NCBI GenBank assembly: GCA_023480885.1
Contig: JAMCWX010000010.1
Location: forward strand, 1 to 64,000
From: Chloroflexota bacterium
GTDB lineage: Bacteria; Chloroflexota; UBA6077; FW602-bin22; JACPRP01
Reading direction: 5' to 3'
DNA: 64,000 nucleotides
The notes beneath the pieces were generated by a model, which ran no database searches, had not been told where the DNA came from, and was given only the letters and a program-made list of their open reading frames with translations. Shown here piece by piece: positions 1 through 9,949 of the stretch. Position 1 is the stretch's first letter; the number at the start of each line of letters is the position of its first letter. The position numbers and the translations under genes are program-made.

Positions 1-133
1 CATCCTTCCGATGTTGTCATAACCGTAGGATTCGTTCAATGGGGCCGAGGCGGAAATGAGCCGGTCGAGATGATCGTACCCGAACGAAATCGTTTCACCG
101 TTCCGCCCATCACCTAACGAGGTCACGCCATCA
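1..133 (-). pseudogene. RHS/YD-repeat protein fragment running off the left edge
   Basis: Minus-strand translation GVTSLGDGRNGETISFGYDHLDRLISASAPLNESYGYDNIGRM shows typical YD-repeat motifs (GYDHLDRL, YGYDNIGRM). Confidence 0.7.
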
Positions 134-198
134 AGGAATAATAGCAAGTGGTATGATGCAGGCGTTCTTCTCTTGCGGAGCGCGGAGCCGGCTGGTTT

Positions 199-1026
199 TC
201 ACACCCGCGCTCTCACGCTGGCGACGAATGCCTCTAGCTTGCTCAGGTCGCCGTGGCCACGCCGTGCTGCCTCGCGCCGGTCTCGGCGATTATCCGCCGC
301 TTTCCCATTTTCAATGCCAGCAGGCCCTGGCCCAAGGTGTTGTTGATCCTGTGCGCGCCTGCGTGCGCCAGGTCCTCCCGCTTGAGGAATATCCTGTTCA
401 TTCTCTTTCTGCCAGGTCGTACCTTTGACCGCTCTAACGAACGCGTGGACTAACGCCGCGTCCTTCTTGCCAGGGCTACTCTCCACGCCCGTCGAAACGT
501 CGACGCCGTAGGGACCGACGCTCTCGATGGCCTGCCGCACGTTGAGCGGCGTCAATCCTCCGGCCAGGATCACCCGCCCCAGACCAGTGGCCTCCCTGGC
601 CAGCTCCCAGTCGAATGCCTTGCCCGTGCCGCCGACCATCTCGGGACTGTAGGCATCGAGAAGGTAGGCCGGCACGCGATAGCTGGCAAGCGCGTCGAGG
701 GTGGACCTTCCTCTCATTCCGAAGGCTTTGATCACCTTCGGGAAAAGGGCTGCACAGAACCCTGGGCTCTCGTCGCCGTGAAGCTGCACCATATCCAGGT
801 GACAGAAGGATTCTATCTGCCGGACCGTTTCGAGGTCGCTGTCCACGAAGACGCCAACCTTCGACACGAACGGCGGCAGGTTGGCGACGATGTCCGCCGC
901 AACCTCTGGCGCGATCGTACGCGAGCTGCTCGCGTAGAAGACGAACCCGAGGGCGTCGGCACCGGCGTCGACGGCGACGAGGGCATCGTCGAGGCTCGTG
1001 ATGCCACAGATTTTGACTTTGATCAT
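199..1026 (-). CDS. trpF: Phosphoribosylanthranilate isomerase; C-terminus reads out of frame through the trpB remnant
   Basis: [31 protein letters not shown]..., [33 protein letters not shown]. TrpF homology ends near FVRAVKG (~430). Confidence 0.9.
   Translation of the reverse strand: MIKVKICGITSLDDALVAVDAGADALGFVFYASSSRTIAPEVAADIVANLPPFVSKVGVFVDSDLETVRQIESFCHLDMVQLHGDESPGFCAALFPKVIKAFGMRGRSTLDALASYRVPAYLLDAYSPEMVGGTGKAFDWELAREATGLGRVILAGGLTPLNVRQAIESVGPYGVDVSTGVESSPGKKDAALVHAFVRAVKGTTWQKENEQDIPQAGGPGARRRAQDQQHLGPGPAGIENGKAADNRRDRREAARRGHGDLSKLEAFVASVRARV
243..401 (-). pseudogene. trpB: Tryptophan synthase beta subunit internal fragment (trpB remnant)
   Basis: Minus-strand frame [52 protein letters not shown] matches the TrpB core ([42 protein letters not shown]). 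N-terminal ~80 residues and the rest of the C-terminus are absent; TGA at 243-245. Confidence 0.85.
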
Positions 1027-1805
1027 GCCAACAACTCCTCGATCTTGGTCAAGGGATCGGGGCTGGTCACCAGGGCCTCCCCCACGAGGATGGCGTTGAC
1101 CCTCGCCGCTGCCAATCTGAGCACGTCGTCGCGCGTGTGAATGCCGCTCTCGCTCACCACCACGATGCCCTCTCGCACGAGCGGGCGCAGCACGAGCGTC
1201 GTCTGCAACTCCACCGTGAAATCGTTCAGGTTGCGGTTGTTGACGCCGACGACGTTCACGGCGTCTAGGCGCAGCGTTCTCTCCAGTTCTATCCGATCGT
1301 GCACCTCGACCAGCGCCGCCATGCCCAGTTCACGGGTTATGTCGAGGAGGGCAGCGAGCTGTCGATCCGACAGGATAGCCGCGATGAGCAAGATGGCATC
1401 GGCGCCAAAGGCGCGGGCCTCGTAGACCTGGTAAGGGTCCAGGATGAAATCCTTCCTGAGCGCCGGCACATTCACGGCAGAGGATACAGCCGCAAGGTCG
1501 GCCAGAGAGCCCTGAAAGTACCTGGGCTCGGTGAGCACCGATATCGCGGCGGCGCCGGCCTGTTCATAGCTGCGGGCCTGAGATTGGGCGTCGATGCTGG
1601 CGTTCAATACGCCTTTCGAGGGCGAAGCGCGCTTGACTTCCGCGATCAGCCTGATTTGGGGACCTGATAACGCCACGGCGAAATCGCGCGCCGGCCTTTG
1701 AGCGGCCGCCATGTCTTTCAGATGCGCCAGGGGCGTGCTATTCTGCCGCTGGGCCAGTATTTCGAGCGTCGATTCGACCAGACGATCAAGAATGGTTGCC
1801 ATCAT
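1023..1805 (-). CDS. trpC: Indole-3-glycerol phosphate synthase
   Basis: LIAEVKRASPSKG, LRKDFI.DPYQVYEARAFGADAILLIAA, VGVNNRNL, VVSESGI; overlaps trpF start. Confidence 0.95.
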   Translation of the reverse strand: MMATILDRLVESTLEILAQRQNSTPLAHLKDMAAAQRPARDFAVALSGPQIRLIAEVKRASPSKGVLNASIDAQSQARSYEQAGAAAISVLTEPRYFQGSLADLAAVSSAVNVPALRKDFILDPYQVYEARAFGADAILLIAAILSDRQLAALLDITRELGMAALVEVHDRIELERTLRLDAVNVVGVNNRNLNDFTVELQTTLVLRPLVREGIVVVSESGIHTRDDVLRLAAARVNAILVGEALVTSPDPLTKIEELLA

Positions 1806-1810
1806 CGACG

Positions 1811-2869
1811 CTACCGGCTACCAGACGCGGTTAAAGCCTCGTCGAAGGAATTGGTGAACTCGACGAATGCCTTCATTTTCGCGAGCGCACGGCCAGTGTC
1901 GATAGACTCCGCCGCTAGAGCGATGCCTTCTTTGAAGTCCCTGGCCTTTTCGCCGGCCACCAGCGCTGCCGCCGCGTTGAGAAGCACGATGTCGCGCCTG
2001 GGGCCCGTTTCCCCCTGCAAAATCCGCAAGGTTATCACGGCGTTCTCTTGAGGCGTGCCGCCACGGATGTCTTCTATCGAAGCGAGAGGCAAACCCAGCT
2101 CCTGGGCATCCAGCGTATAGCCGCGCATCTCTTCGCCGATGATCTCCGCCACTTTCGTGGGCCCGAGCGTCGAGAACTCGTCCAGGCCGCCGGCGCCGTG
2201 CACGACGAAGGAGTGGCCTGTGCCCAGCTCGCGCAAGACGCCGCCCACGGGCTCGACAAGCTGCGGATCGTACACGCCGATGATCTGTATCTCGGCCGAG
2301 GCGGGATTGCACAGCGGGCCGAGGATGTTGAAGACAGTGCGCACCCCCACTTCCTTTCTGGGGCCGACAGCCGGCTTGAAAGCGGGATGAAGCGTTGGCG
2401 CGAACAGGAAGCCCAAGCCGACTTCGTCGATGCATTGAGCCACCTGCTCGGGCATCAAATCCAGTTTCACCCCCAGGGCTTGCAGCAGGTCGGCGCTGCC
2501 ACACTGGCTGGACGCCGAGCGGTTTCCGTGCTTCGCCACAGCTTGCCCTGCCCCGGCGGCCACGAAGGCAATGGTAGTCGAGATGTTAAACGTCCTGGCG
2601 CCATCGCCACCTGTGCCGCAGGTATCCAGCAATGCCCGCTGCTTGGGATTGACGTAGATGGCGTTAGCGCGCACAGCCCGGGCGAAGCCGGCGATCTCCC
2701 CTACTGTCTCCCCCTTCATCGAAAAAGCGACGAGAAACGCACCTATTTGAGCAAGCGTCGCGTCCCCATGCATGATCTCCTGCATCACTTCCTCGGCCTC
2801 AGCCGCTGTGAGGTCTTTTCGAGACACCAGCTTCGCAATCGCCTCTCTGATCATCCGACCTCGCCTCAC
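1811..2869 (-). CDS. trpD: Anthranilate phosphoribosyltransferase
   Basis: LLDTCGTGGDGARTFNISTTIAFVAAGAGQAVAKHGNRSASSQCGSADLLQALGVKLDL. Start may be the internal Met at 2851. Confidence 0.95.
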   Translation of the reverse strand: MRRGRMIREAIAKLVSRKDLTAAEAEEVMQEIMHGDATLAQIGAFLVAFSMKGETVGEIAGFARAVRANAIYVNPKQRALLDTCGTGGDGARTFNISTTIAFVAAGAGQAVAKHGNRSASSQCGSADLLQALGVKLDLMPEQVAQCIDEVGLGFLFAPTLHPAFKPAVGPRKEVGVRTVFNILGPLCNPASAEIQIIGVYDPQLVEPVGGVLRELGTGHSFVVHGAGGLDEFSTLGPTKVAEIIGEEMRGYTLDAQELGLPLASIEDIRGGTPQENAVITLRILQGETGPRRDIVLLNAAAALVAGEKARDFKEGIALAAESIDTGRALAKMKAFVEFTNSFDEALTASGSR

Positions 2870-2879
2870 ACAAAATAAG

Positions 2880-3263
2880 AAAGCCTCTCGTCCCTAGGGA
2901 CGAGAGGCCAAGACCAACCCGTGGTGCCACCCTGTTCAGGATACCACAATCTCGCGCGCGTCATCGAACGCTACTCTCGCGACATCCTCTCTCGTGCGAG
3001 TACGGGAACTGCTCGGCTCTACGATGAGCCGGACGTCCGATACCCTTTGCCCTGATAACGGTGGCAGCTCCGGCAAAGCCTACTGGACTGGCGAAGGTTC
3101 GCAGTTGGTGGTACTGGAACTACAACGTTTCGCCGCTTTCGGTTTGCGACTCCCAGGCCCATTCAGTCATCTGCGCGGGCATCGGATCACACCAACCTCC
3201 GACTCTCTGATCCTCGCTGGATGCCTACTAGTCCTGTTCCCAGTCTATACACCTTTTAAGTTG
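2880..3263 (-). promoter_or_regulatory. T-box leader, probable tRNA-Trp (UGG specifier), upstream of trpD
   Basis: Minus strand carries AGGGTGGCACCACGGG (T-box sequence), a 26-bp palindromic terminator GCCTCTCGTCCCTAGGGACGAGAGGC (2883-2908) followed by T-rich sequence, stem-I-like AGAGAGTCGGAGGTTGGTGTGA, and GAATGGGCCTGGGAG with TGG at 3159-3161. Confidence 0.85.
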
Positions 3264-3269
3264 CTTCGC

Positions 3270-3299
3270 AGTATAGCACTGACGGAGCGGCCAAGTCAA
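3270..3299 (-). promoter_or_regulatory. Sigma70-type promoter of the T-box/trp transcript
   Basis: TTGACT-N18-TATACT on the minus strand, just upstream of the T-box leader. Confidence 0.65.
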
Positions 3300-3348
3300 G
3301 CAAACTTTTGCTTAGATTCCAAGATCTTACATTCCGTTGAAGATGGCT

Positions 3349-5091
3349 CTAGGCAAGCGGCAGCGTGAAGTGGAACGCGCTGCCCTTGCCGAGTTCGCTC
3401 TCGACCCAGATGCGCCCGCCGTGCGCCTCCACGATCCCTTTCGTGATGAACAGGCCGAGCCCCACTCCCCGCGCCCGCCTCTCGCGATAGAGGCGGGAAT
3501 AAGGCTGAAACAGCAGGGGGATATCTTCCTCGTCGATGCCAATACCCTGGTCGTACACGCTCACCTTGGCCTCCCCATCTACCCGGCTTATCACTATCCG
3601 CACCTCGCCACCTTTCGGGGAATACTTGATGGCGTTGCTGACAAGGTTTGTGATGGCTTCGGCGACGCGGTCCCGGTCCCAGCGCCCCTCGATAGGCCCA
3701 TCCGGCGTCTCCAAAACGAGATGATGGATAGTGGTGGTAGCCTGCTGCTCTTCCACAACTTGCCGAGCTATGGCCACAAGTTCTGTGAGCTCTCGCTCTA
3801 GGAGTAGGCGCCCTGTCTCGATGCGCGAGAAATCCACCAGGTCGGACACCAGACGGTTCAGCTTGCGGACCTGCTCTCCCATCGCCCCCAGCGAGCGCGT
3901 ACGCTGCTCTGGCTCCAGGCTCTCCCACCGGGGCAGTATCTGCGAGTAGCCGCTCAGGACGGTGAGCGGCCCACGCAATTCGTGTCCTATTACCGAGACG
4001 AACTCTTCCCGCCGCTTCCGCTGCTCCTCCAGCTCCTCCGCCCGCCGCTGGCTCTCCTTGTAAAGACGTGCGTTCTCGATAGCCATCGCGAACATATCGG
4101 CCACCTGGGAAACCGTCTCCAGGTCGTCTTGCGTGAAATGGCGGGCGTCGTAGGTGGCGAAGTTGATGGCTCCGACGGGCCGGCCAGCCGCCAGCAGAGG
4201 CACGCTCAGTACAGACCGGTGGCCCTCCATCTCGGCGATTGCCCGAGAAGTCGCGAGCTCGGGTCCAACTTTGGAGATGTCTTCTACCACCTGAATCTTG
4301 CGCGTATTGAAGGCACGCGTGGTGAGGAGAGTGATGCCGAAGGGGATACGGCGGAGGACCTCTACTGTCGCAGAGAGGAGGTTGCGGTAAGCTACCAGCA
4401 CCAGTTCCTGCGCCTCCATGTCAGCCAGATGGATCGTCACCGTATCCGCGCCCAGCGCCCACAGCGTCTGGTCCGCCACTGTTTGCAACACCGCTTCCAG
4501 GTCCAGGGCCTGGCTAAGTGCCTGGCCCACTTGAGAGAGCACCTGACGGCGTTTCTCCCAGCGCCGCTGCTCGGTCACGTCCCGCACCATTGCGACTGCC
4601 TGCACGACTTCTCCCCGCTCGTCCAGCATTGGCGCCGCGCTGACCTGTACCAGGCGTTCCCGGCCATCGCGCAGTCGAAGTCGGGCATCAGCCAGCGTTA
4701 ACTTCTCCCCGCGCAGCGGTCGAAATATGCCCCAATCCTCTGGCGAAAGCGGGCGCCCATCTGGAGTGAAGATCTGAACGAACTGACGGTATTCGGCCAT
4801 TGGCCTGAGCGCCTCTCGCCGGTCGGAAAACCCCAGAAGCTCTACCATTGCGCTGTTGGCGGCAACCACGTTGCCCTGAGGGTCCACGACTGCAATGCCG
4901 TCAGGCACGGCCTCTATCAAGGTTTCTAGCTGTTTACTCCTGGCCTCAGCCTCGGCTCGCGCCACCCGCTCCCGCAACGCCCGTTCGGCCGCGACGTCGG
5001 TCCGGCCTTGAGCCCCCGATTGGCTCGCGCTATCACCGCTGGGGAGGTGCCTTGCTTCTCTGGAGCGACCCACGCTCGTTTTCCTCGTCAT
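3349..5091 (-). CDS. PAS-GAF sensor histidine kinase
   Basis: PAS ([26 protein letters not shown]), GAF region, His[20 protein letters not shown], HATPase [14 protein letters not shown] / DQGIGI / [18 protein letters not shown]. Confidence 0.9.
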   Translation of the reverse strand: MTRKTSVGRSREARHLPSGDSASQSGAQGRTDVAAERALRERVARAEAEARSKQLETLIEAVPDGIAVVDPQGNVVAANSAMVELLGFSDRREALRPMAEYRQFVQIFTPDGRPLSPEDWGIFRPLRGEKLTLADARLRLRDGRERLVQVSAAPMLDERGEVVQAVAMVRDVTEQRRWEKRRQVLSQVGQALSQALDLEAVLQTVADQTLWALGADTVTIHLADMEAQELVLVAYRNLLSATVEVLRRIPFGITLLTTRAFNTRKIQVVEDISKVGPELATSRAIAEMEGHRSVLSVPLLAAGRPVGAINFATYDARHFTQDDLETVSQVADMFAMAIENARLYKESQRRAEELEEQRKRREEFVSVIGHELRGPLTVLSGYSQILPRWESLEPEQRTRSLGAMGEQVRKLNRLVSDLVDFSRIETGRLLLERELTELVAIARQVVEEQQATTTIHHLVLETPDGPIEGRWDRDRVAEAITNLVSNAIKYSPKGGEVRIVISRVDGEAKVSVYDQGIGIDEEDIPLLFQPYSRLYRERRARGVGLGLFITKGIVEAHGGRIWVESELGKGSAFHFTLPLA

Positions 5092-5254
5092 TTCTCAATC
5101 CTGAGATCAACAATTCGACGGGGACTGCAGATCGTCCTCACAAAACCTTCGTTATGACCGGTACGACCGCAATATTCATGCCGAACGTCTTACACAACAG
5201 TGGGAGCAAGGACGATGGCCGCCGCGTTGCAGAGGGCTTCGGTCCCTAGATATT

Positions 5255-5731
5255 CTAATTCGCCTGGTTATCTTTCCTCAGGTAATACATGGTGAACAGA
5301 TGCCAGAAGAGCAACGTCAGCCCGATCGGCAGGAACACCAGGAAGGTGAATGTGCTCCAAAGGAACGTCTGGACGAGATCCGTAGGGCCAAAAACGAGGA
5401 GGGGCTTGCTGGTTGGATCGGGCGCAGGCAACGTCGCTCCCAGTATCAGATACGAGCTTATTAACATTAAGCTGAACGCTGGCATCGCGAGCGAAATCAG
5501 CGAGGTCCATCTCCTGCGCAGCAGGATTTCTGGCCTGACGACACTCGTGAAGTAGGCCACGGAAGACATCAACAACAGAAGTGCGAACAGCGCCGTTCCG
5601 GCCGCGCTCAACCTGCCTTCGAAAGAAGAAGCCCACTGCGGCCATAACAGCAGGGGGCCCACTATAGCGCCGATCGCCACCAATAGGGCAAAGGCTACGT
5701 CCATCGCCATATAAATCAGGAGTCTATTCAT
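5255..5731 (-). CDS. Small four-TM hypothetical membrane protein
   Basis: 158-aa ORF with several hydrophobic segments; no family recognised. Confidence 0.6.
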   Translation of the reverse strand: MNRLLIYMAMDVAFALLVAIGAIVGPLLLWPQWASSFEGRLSAAGTALFALLLLMSSVAYFTSVVRPEILLRRRWTSLISLAMPAFSLMLISSYLILGATLPAPDPTSKPLLVFGPTDLVQTFLWSTFTFLVFLPIGLTLLFWHLFTMYYLRKDNQAN

Positions 5732-5837
5732 CGCAACCCACCCAAAGCCTCCGCAACCAATTTGCTGGTAAACAGCGCTGCAAACGCCGTGCCACGTCGT
5801 TCAAAGCCTGACGATCACATACGTAGTTGAAAAACAA

Positions 5838-5878
5838 TCGACAGGGGAGGGCATCCGTAGATGTCCCTCCCCTGTCGA
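5838..5878 (-). terminator. Intrinsic terminator of the HD-domain gene
   Basis: 14-bp perfect stem TCGACAGGGGAGGG / CCCTCCCCTGTCGA; minus strand continues TTGTTTTTC. Confidence 0.8.
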
Positions 5879-5901
5879 GTTGAAATCCTGTGAGGGCCGC
5901 T

Positions 5902-6675
5902 CTAGTAGGTGTAGATCTTGACCAGCCGCTTCTCCGTCTCGGCCTCGATCCTGGCCACAAGCTCCACGTAGTCGGCGATGCTGGAGTTCCTCAGCTTGCG
6001 CTTCAGCAGTTCGTCCAACTGGAAGATGCCCGCGGAGTTGCTCATCGCTATCTCGAGGCTGATCGGCTTCACCTCGCCGCGCTTGAGCGTCACGCTGTCG
6101 ATCGCGGCTGCCGAGACAGAGTGGATGTTCACCTGGCCCGTCTCGAAAGGTATCCGCGAACGCCCCTCGGTGATATCCAGCGCGTCGGCCACCTTGACCA
6201 CCCCGGCCTCAATCGTCAGACACGGCACGTCCCAGCGATGCGCGATGATCGCGTGCAGCACCTCGCAGGTAACGATCGTCCGCTCCTCAACGCCGTAAAC
6301 GCCGTCGAGAAGCTCTTTGAGCTTCGGCGCAGCCAGGATCAGGCTGTGGTGCTCGTGTTCTTCCCTGTGGATGGCGATTCCCAGGTCGTGAAGGCATTCT
6401 GCTAACACGACGACGACCTCGGCATCGTCGTTTGTCAGGCCATAGTTTTTCACGACGTTGGGCTCGATTCCCGCGTCGACGAGCAAGCGCAGCAGCTTGA
6501 GCGCTACGTTCGCGACGATGCGGATGTGCACCTCGCCGTGATCGCTGATACCGGAGCGATCGACGGCGTTGATGTTGACGCACTTCCACAACTGATGCAG
6601 CTCGACGTCCTGGTTTATTCTCTCGACTAACTGTTCGAGTTTCTTATTATGCTTTGTTGGTACGTTTATGGGCAC
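5902..6675 (-). CDS. HD-domain phosphohydrolase
   Basis: DHGEVHIRIVANVALKLLRLL...ECLHDLGIAIHREEHEHHSL...HAIIAHRWDVPCLTIEAGVVKVADALDITEGR. Confidence 0.8.
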   Translation of the reverse strand: MPINVPTKHNKKLEQLVERINQDVELHQLWKCVNINAVDRSGISDHGEVHIRIVANVALKLLRLLVDAGIEPNVVKNYGLTNDDAEVVVVLAECLHDLGIAIHREEHEHHSLILAAPKLKELLDGVYGVEERTIVTCEVLHAIIAHRWDVPCLTIEAGVVKVADALDITEGRSRIPFETGQVNIHSVSAAAIDSVTLKRGEVKPISLEIAMSNSAGIFQLDELLKRKLRNSSIADYVELVARIEAETEKRLVKIYTY

Positions 6676-6700
6676 GTTTTGTGCTCTCCAATTCTTCCAT

Positions 6701-6742
6701 CTAGCGTGTCGAAACGTTCATCTCTTCCATCTTGCCTGTCAC
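6701..6742 (-). pseudogene. phoU: C-terminal remnant of phoU
   Basis: Minus strand GTGACAGGCAAGATGGAAGAGATGAACGTTTCGACACGCTAG = VTGKMEEMNVSTR*. It matches the 3' end of the intact phoU in this window (VTGRMEEMNVSTY*), 34/42 nt by eye. Confidence 0.8.
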
Positions 6743-6846
6743 GGTTCAAGCACGATTTGCGCTCTTCCTTTGCGTCCTGGCGAATATCGAGCTATCAAGA
6801 ATATTCTATCAGTTTCCCTGCTCGGTCGCCAACCTCTCGACGACAA

Positions 6847-6921
6847 AGTATACTCTATTCACGTTACCGCCAATTGAACGTCCTGTTAGCTTCAGGTTAA
6901 GGCATGTAAATTCTTCATTTA
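6847..6921 (-). promoter_or_regulatory. Pho-box array (six units) plus -10 upstream of the phoU remnant and HD gene
   Basis: Minus strand TAAAT-TTTAC-TTAAC-CTAAC-TTCAA-GTAAC, spacing 11/10/11/11/11, then N10 and TATACT. Confidence 0.75.
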
Positions 6922-7077
6922 AGGTAAACGCTTTTTTCGGCAGCAGTGTCGGCGTGATGGAAGGCTTGACAGGCGTGCTGGTCATCGAGGACGAGGTTCT
7001 CGTGATCGGCAAGTTTCTGAAGCTACACAGGAACGACATGGCACCGGCCGGAAAGGCAAGTTTGACGCTGAGAACGC

Positions 7078-8472
7078 TCACGCCAACGGCAATGTGAACG
7101 AGAACGTGGCGCCCTGGCCCTCAACGCTCTCGACCCAGATCTCGCCGCCGTGAGCCTGGACGATGTGCTTCGCCACGGCGAGCCCAAGGCCAGTTCCGCC
7201 CGACGACCGCGATTTGTCGGCCTTGTAGAAGCGCTCGAAGACGCGCGACAAGTTTTCCGCGGGGATGCCAATGCCAGTATCGGCAACAGACACGCACACT
7301 CCAGCGTTTCGGCCCGCCGCGCGAACCGTCACATTGCCTCCTGCCGGCGTGAACTTGATCGCGTTGTGGATCAGATTGATCAGCACCTGCTGCACTCGCT
7401 CGCCGTCGGCCATAACCTTCGCCAGACCAGGGGCAATCTCAGCTTCGAGCGACACGCCGGACCGCTCGGCCTGCGCGCGCAGTCGCTCAACCGAGGTTTC
7501 TATCAGCCAGTTCACCTCCGCCGGCTCCAGCTTCAGCGCAACCTGCCCGGACTCGATGCGCGATAGCTCCAGCAGCTCGCGAACCAGTTGCGTCAGGCCG
7601 TCCACCTCCACATCCATCCTGGTCAGGAAATCCTCGGCCACCGCAGGATCGTGGAGCGCGCCGTCTCGCAGCGTCTCCACCAGCGCCTTGACAGAGGCCA
7701 GCGGGGTTCGCAACTCGTGGGAGACGTTGGCGATGAACTCGCGGCGCACGGCTTCGGCGCGCCGGACCTCCGTGAGGTCCTGAAGCACCAGCAGCGCCTG
7801 CAGGGTGCCCCCTTCCCTGACAGTGGTGACCACTGCCCGCAGGAATCGCTTCGGCGTGCCAAGTTCGATCAACCGAGCGCTGTCTTCCTGCTTTCCGGTT
7901 CCCGCAAGGCAATCCCCCACCAGTTGCGCAAGTTGGTGGTCGCGAACCACCCCGACGATGGATCGACCGAGGTAATCCTGCTTGGGGAGATGCAGCATTT
8001 TCTCCGCAGCCTTGTTGACGAGGGTCACGTTTGCATCACCATCGGTAATGATGATGCCATCGGCCATGTTGGCCAGAATCGCAGCCATCCGACTGTGCTC
8101 GTTGGACATGGTCTCAATGGTTCCCTTGAGAACTCCGCTCATCTGGTTGAAGGCGCGGGCCAGTTCGCCGATCTCGTCTTCGGAGACGACGCGAATTTTC
8201 TGGTCTAGATCGCCGGCGGCAAGTCGCCGTGCCATATGCGTCAACTCCCTCACTGGCCACACCGTGGCCCCGGCGATGACGAATGCCAGGACGATGGCCA
8301 GGACGGCCGCAACTAAGACGGCCAGCAGCACCGCCATCAGAAGTTGGGGCGCGACCGTAACCAGATAGTACTCGCGCACCAGATGCAGGATGTAGGCAGC
8401 GAGGAAGGACATGCACACGACGATCAGAACGACGTAGCTCAGGCCGATGCGCCATCGAATGCTCTTGAACAT
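7078..8472 (-). CDS. PhoR-like sensor histidine kinase (HAMP-PAS-HisKA-HATPase)
   Basis: HAMP PVRELTHMARRLAAGDLDQKI, FIANVSHELRTPLASVKALVETL, NLIHNAIKFTPAGG, GGTGLGLAVAKHIVQAHGG. Confidence 0.92.
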   Translation of the reverse strand: MFKSIRWRIGLSYVVLIVVCMSFLAAYILHLVREYYLVTVAPQLLMAVLLAVLVAAVLAIVLAFVIAGATVWPVRELTHMARRLAAGDLDQKIRVVSEDEIGELARAFNQMSGVLKGTIETMSNEHSRMAAILANMADGIIITDGDANVTLVNKAAEKMLHLPKQDYLGRSIVGVVRDHQLAQLVGDCLAGTGKQEDSARLIELGTPKRFLRAVVTTVREGGTLQALLVLQDLTEVRRAEAVRREFIANVSHELRTPLASVKALVETLRDGALHDPAVAEDFLTRMDVEVDGLTQLVRELLELSRIESGQVALKLEPAEVNWLIETSVERLRAQAERSGVSLEAEIAPGLAKVMADGERVQQVLINLIHNAIKFTPAGGNVTVRAAGRNAGVCVSVADTGIGIPAENLSRVFERFYKADKSRSSGGTGLGLAVAKHIVQAHGGEIWVESVEGQGATFSFTLPLA

Positions 8473-8601
8473 AAAATACCCTCGACCGTCTAGCCTGCCG
8501 CGGTCTCAGAAGGGCGAACCTTGTGTTCGCCTCTACACTCCTGCTCGCGACTCAGAGTTCCCGCAAAGCGTGCCGCATAGATTGCACCAGCTTTGCCAGT
8601 G

Positions 8602-9348
8602 TCAGCCTCGGAATCTGTAGCCTACGCCGCGAACCGTCTCGAGGTGCTGCGGGGACGCGGGGTCTTCCTCGATCTTCTCCCGCAGCCCGCGCACGTGCAC
8701 GTCTACCGTCCGCGTGTCGCCAGAGTAGCTGTAGCCCCAGACACGCTCCAGCAAAGCCTCGCGCGTGAACACCTGACCCCGATTGGCGATCAGGAAAGCC
8801 AGGAGATCGAACTCCTTGGGCTTGAGACCGAGGGCAATGCCCTGGCGCCGAATCAGGTGCTGTGCCAGGTCCACCTCGAACTCTCCCACGAAAAGCACCT
8901 GAGCCACGTCACCCTGGACCGCTTTGGCGGTCTCCTCCTGAACCATCCTCACCCGGCGCAGCATCGCCTTGACGCGTGCCAGCAGCTCCCGCATGCTGAA
9001 AGGCTTGGTCATGTAGTCGTCGGCGCCCAACTCGAGGCCCACGATCTTATCGATTTCCTCGTCCTTTGCCGTGAGCATCAGAATCGGCACGTTCGCATCC
9101 TTGCGCAGCACACGGCAGACCTCGAAGCCGTCAAGCTTGGGCAGCATCACGTCCAGCACGATCAGATCAGGGTGTTCCTGTCCGAACATCTCCAGCGCCT
9201 GGACGCCGTCGAAGGCAACCGCGATCTCGTGGCCTTCTTTCTGGAGGTTATACTTGATAGTCTCCACCAATGTGGGCTCGTCGTCCACGATAAGTATCTT
9301 CGACATGTCCTCTCCCATCCAAGGCAATTGTATAGGGATTGCTGCCAA
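8602..9348 (-). CDS. PhoB/OmpR-family response regulator
   Basis: MSKILIVDDEPTLVETIKYNLQKEG...VLDVMLPKLDGFEVCRVLR...LTAKDEE, wHTH RTVDVHVRGLREKIEEDP...RGVGYRF. Likely start at internal Met ~9306. Confidence 0.93.
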   Translation of the reverse strand: MAAIPIQLPWMGEDMSKILIVDDEPTLVETIKYNLQKEGHEIAVAFDGVQALEMFGQEHPDLIVLDVMLPKLDGFEVCRVLRKDANVPILMLTAKDEEIDKIVGLELGADDYMTKPFSMRELLARVKAMLRRVRMVQEETAKAVQGDVAQVLFVGEFEVDLAQHLIRRQGIALGLKPKEFDLLAFLIANRGQVFTREALLERVWGYSYSGDTRTVDVHVRGLREKIEEDPASPQHLETVRGVGYRFRG

Positions 9349-9364
9349 TCGCGCAAACTGTGAG

Positions 9365-9946
9365 TCAATAATGCTTCTTTATCCTGGTCTCCGCCCTCTT
9401 TCTCAATGCCCGCACACTCTGCTGGCTGATTCTAAGCTCTGAGGCGATTTCCTCTGGCGTGCTGTCCTGCCAGTAGAGCTTGAACAGAATGCTCTTCTGT
9501 TTTGGTGAGAGTTGCTTCATCGCTTCCTTGAGACGAGGGCTCGGAGACTTCTGGCTTGAACAGGGGATCGAGCCATTCGGCACGCCATCGACGATATCCT
9601 CGTTCAGTTCCGCTTTACGGCTCATCTTTCGACGCTCGCGCCGAATGTAGTTTATCAATCGCCATCGGACCTTCTGCTTCAGGTAAGCGTCGAGGTTATC
9701 GGCTGGCTCGCGACTCCGATCCATCGCCGCTTCGATCAGCGCGATCATGCCCTCCTGCTGAAGGTCGTCGACGTCCAGCATTGCGCCGTTAGCGTACTGC
9801 CGAAGCCGCAGCGCGTTGTCGAGAAGCGCTGGCCGGTAGCGCAGGAGCAGAGACTCGATAGCCCCGGCCTCGCCCTCCTGGGCACGGGCCAGCAAAGTAC
9901 CGAGTTGAGTATCTTCGACGCATTCGTTCATCATTATCACTTCCAC
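9365..9946 (-). CDS. Sigma-70 family RNA polymerase sigma factor
   Basis: DVDDLQQEGMIALIEA (region 2), KVRWRLINYIRRERRK, and region 4 LSPKQKSILFKLYWQDSTPEEIASELRISQQSVRALRKRAETRIKK. Confidence 0.8.
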   Translation of the reverse strand: MEVIMMNECVEDTQLGTLLARAQEGEAGAIESLLLRYRPALLDNALRLRQYANGAMLDVDDLQQEGMIALIEAAMDRSREPADNLDAYLKQKVRWRLINYIRRERRKMSRKAELNEDIVDGVPNGSIPCSSQKSPSPRLKEAMKQLSPKQKSILFKLYWQDSTPEEIASELRISQQSVRALRKRAETRIKKHY

Positions 9947-9949
9947 CTG

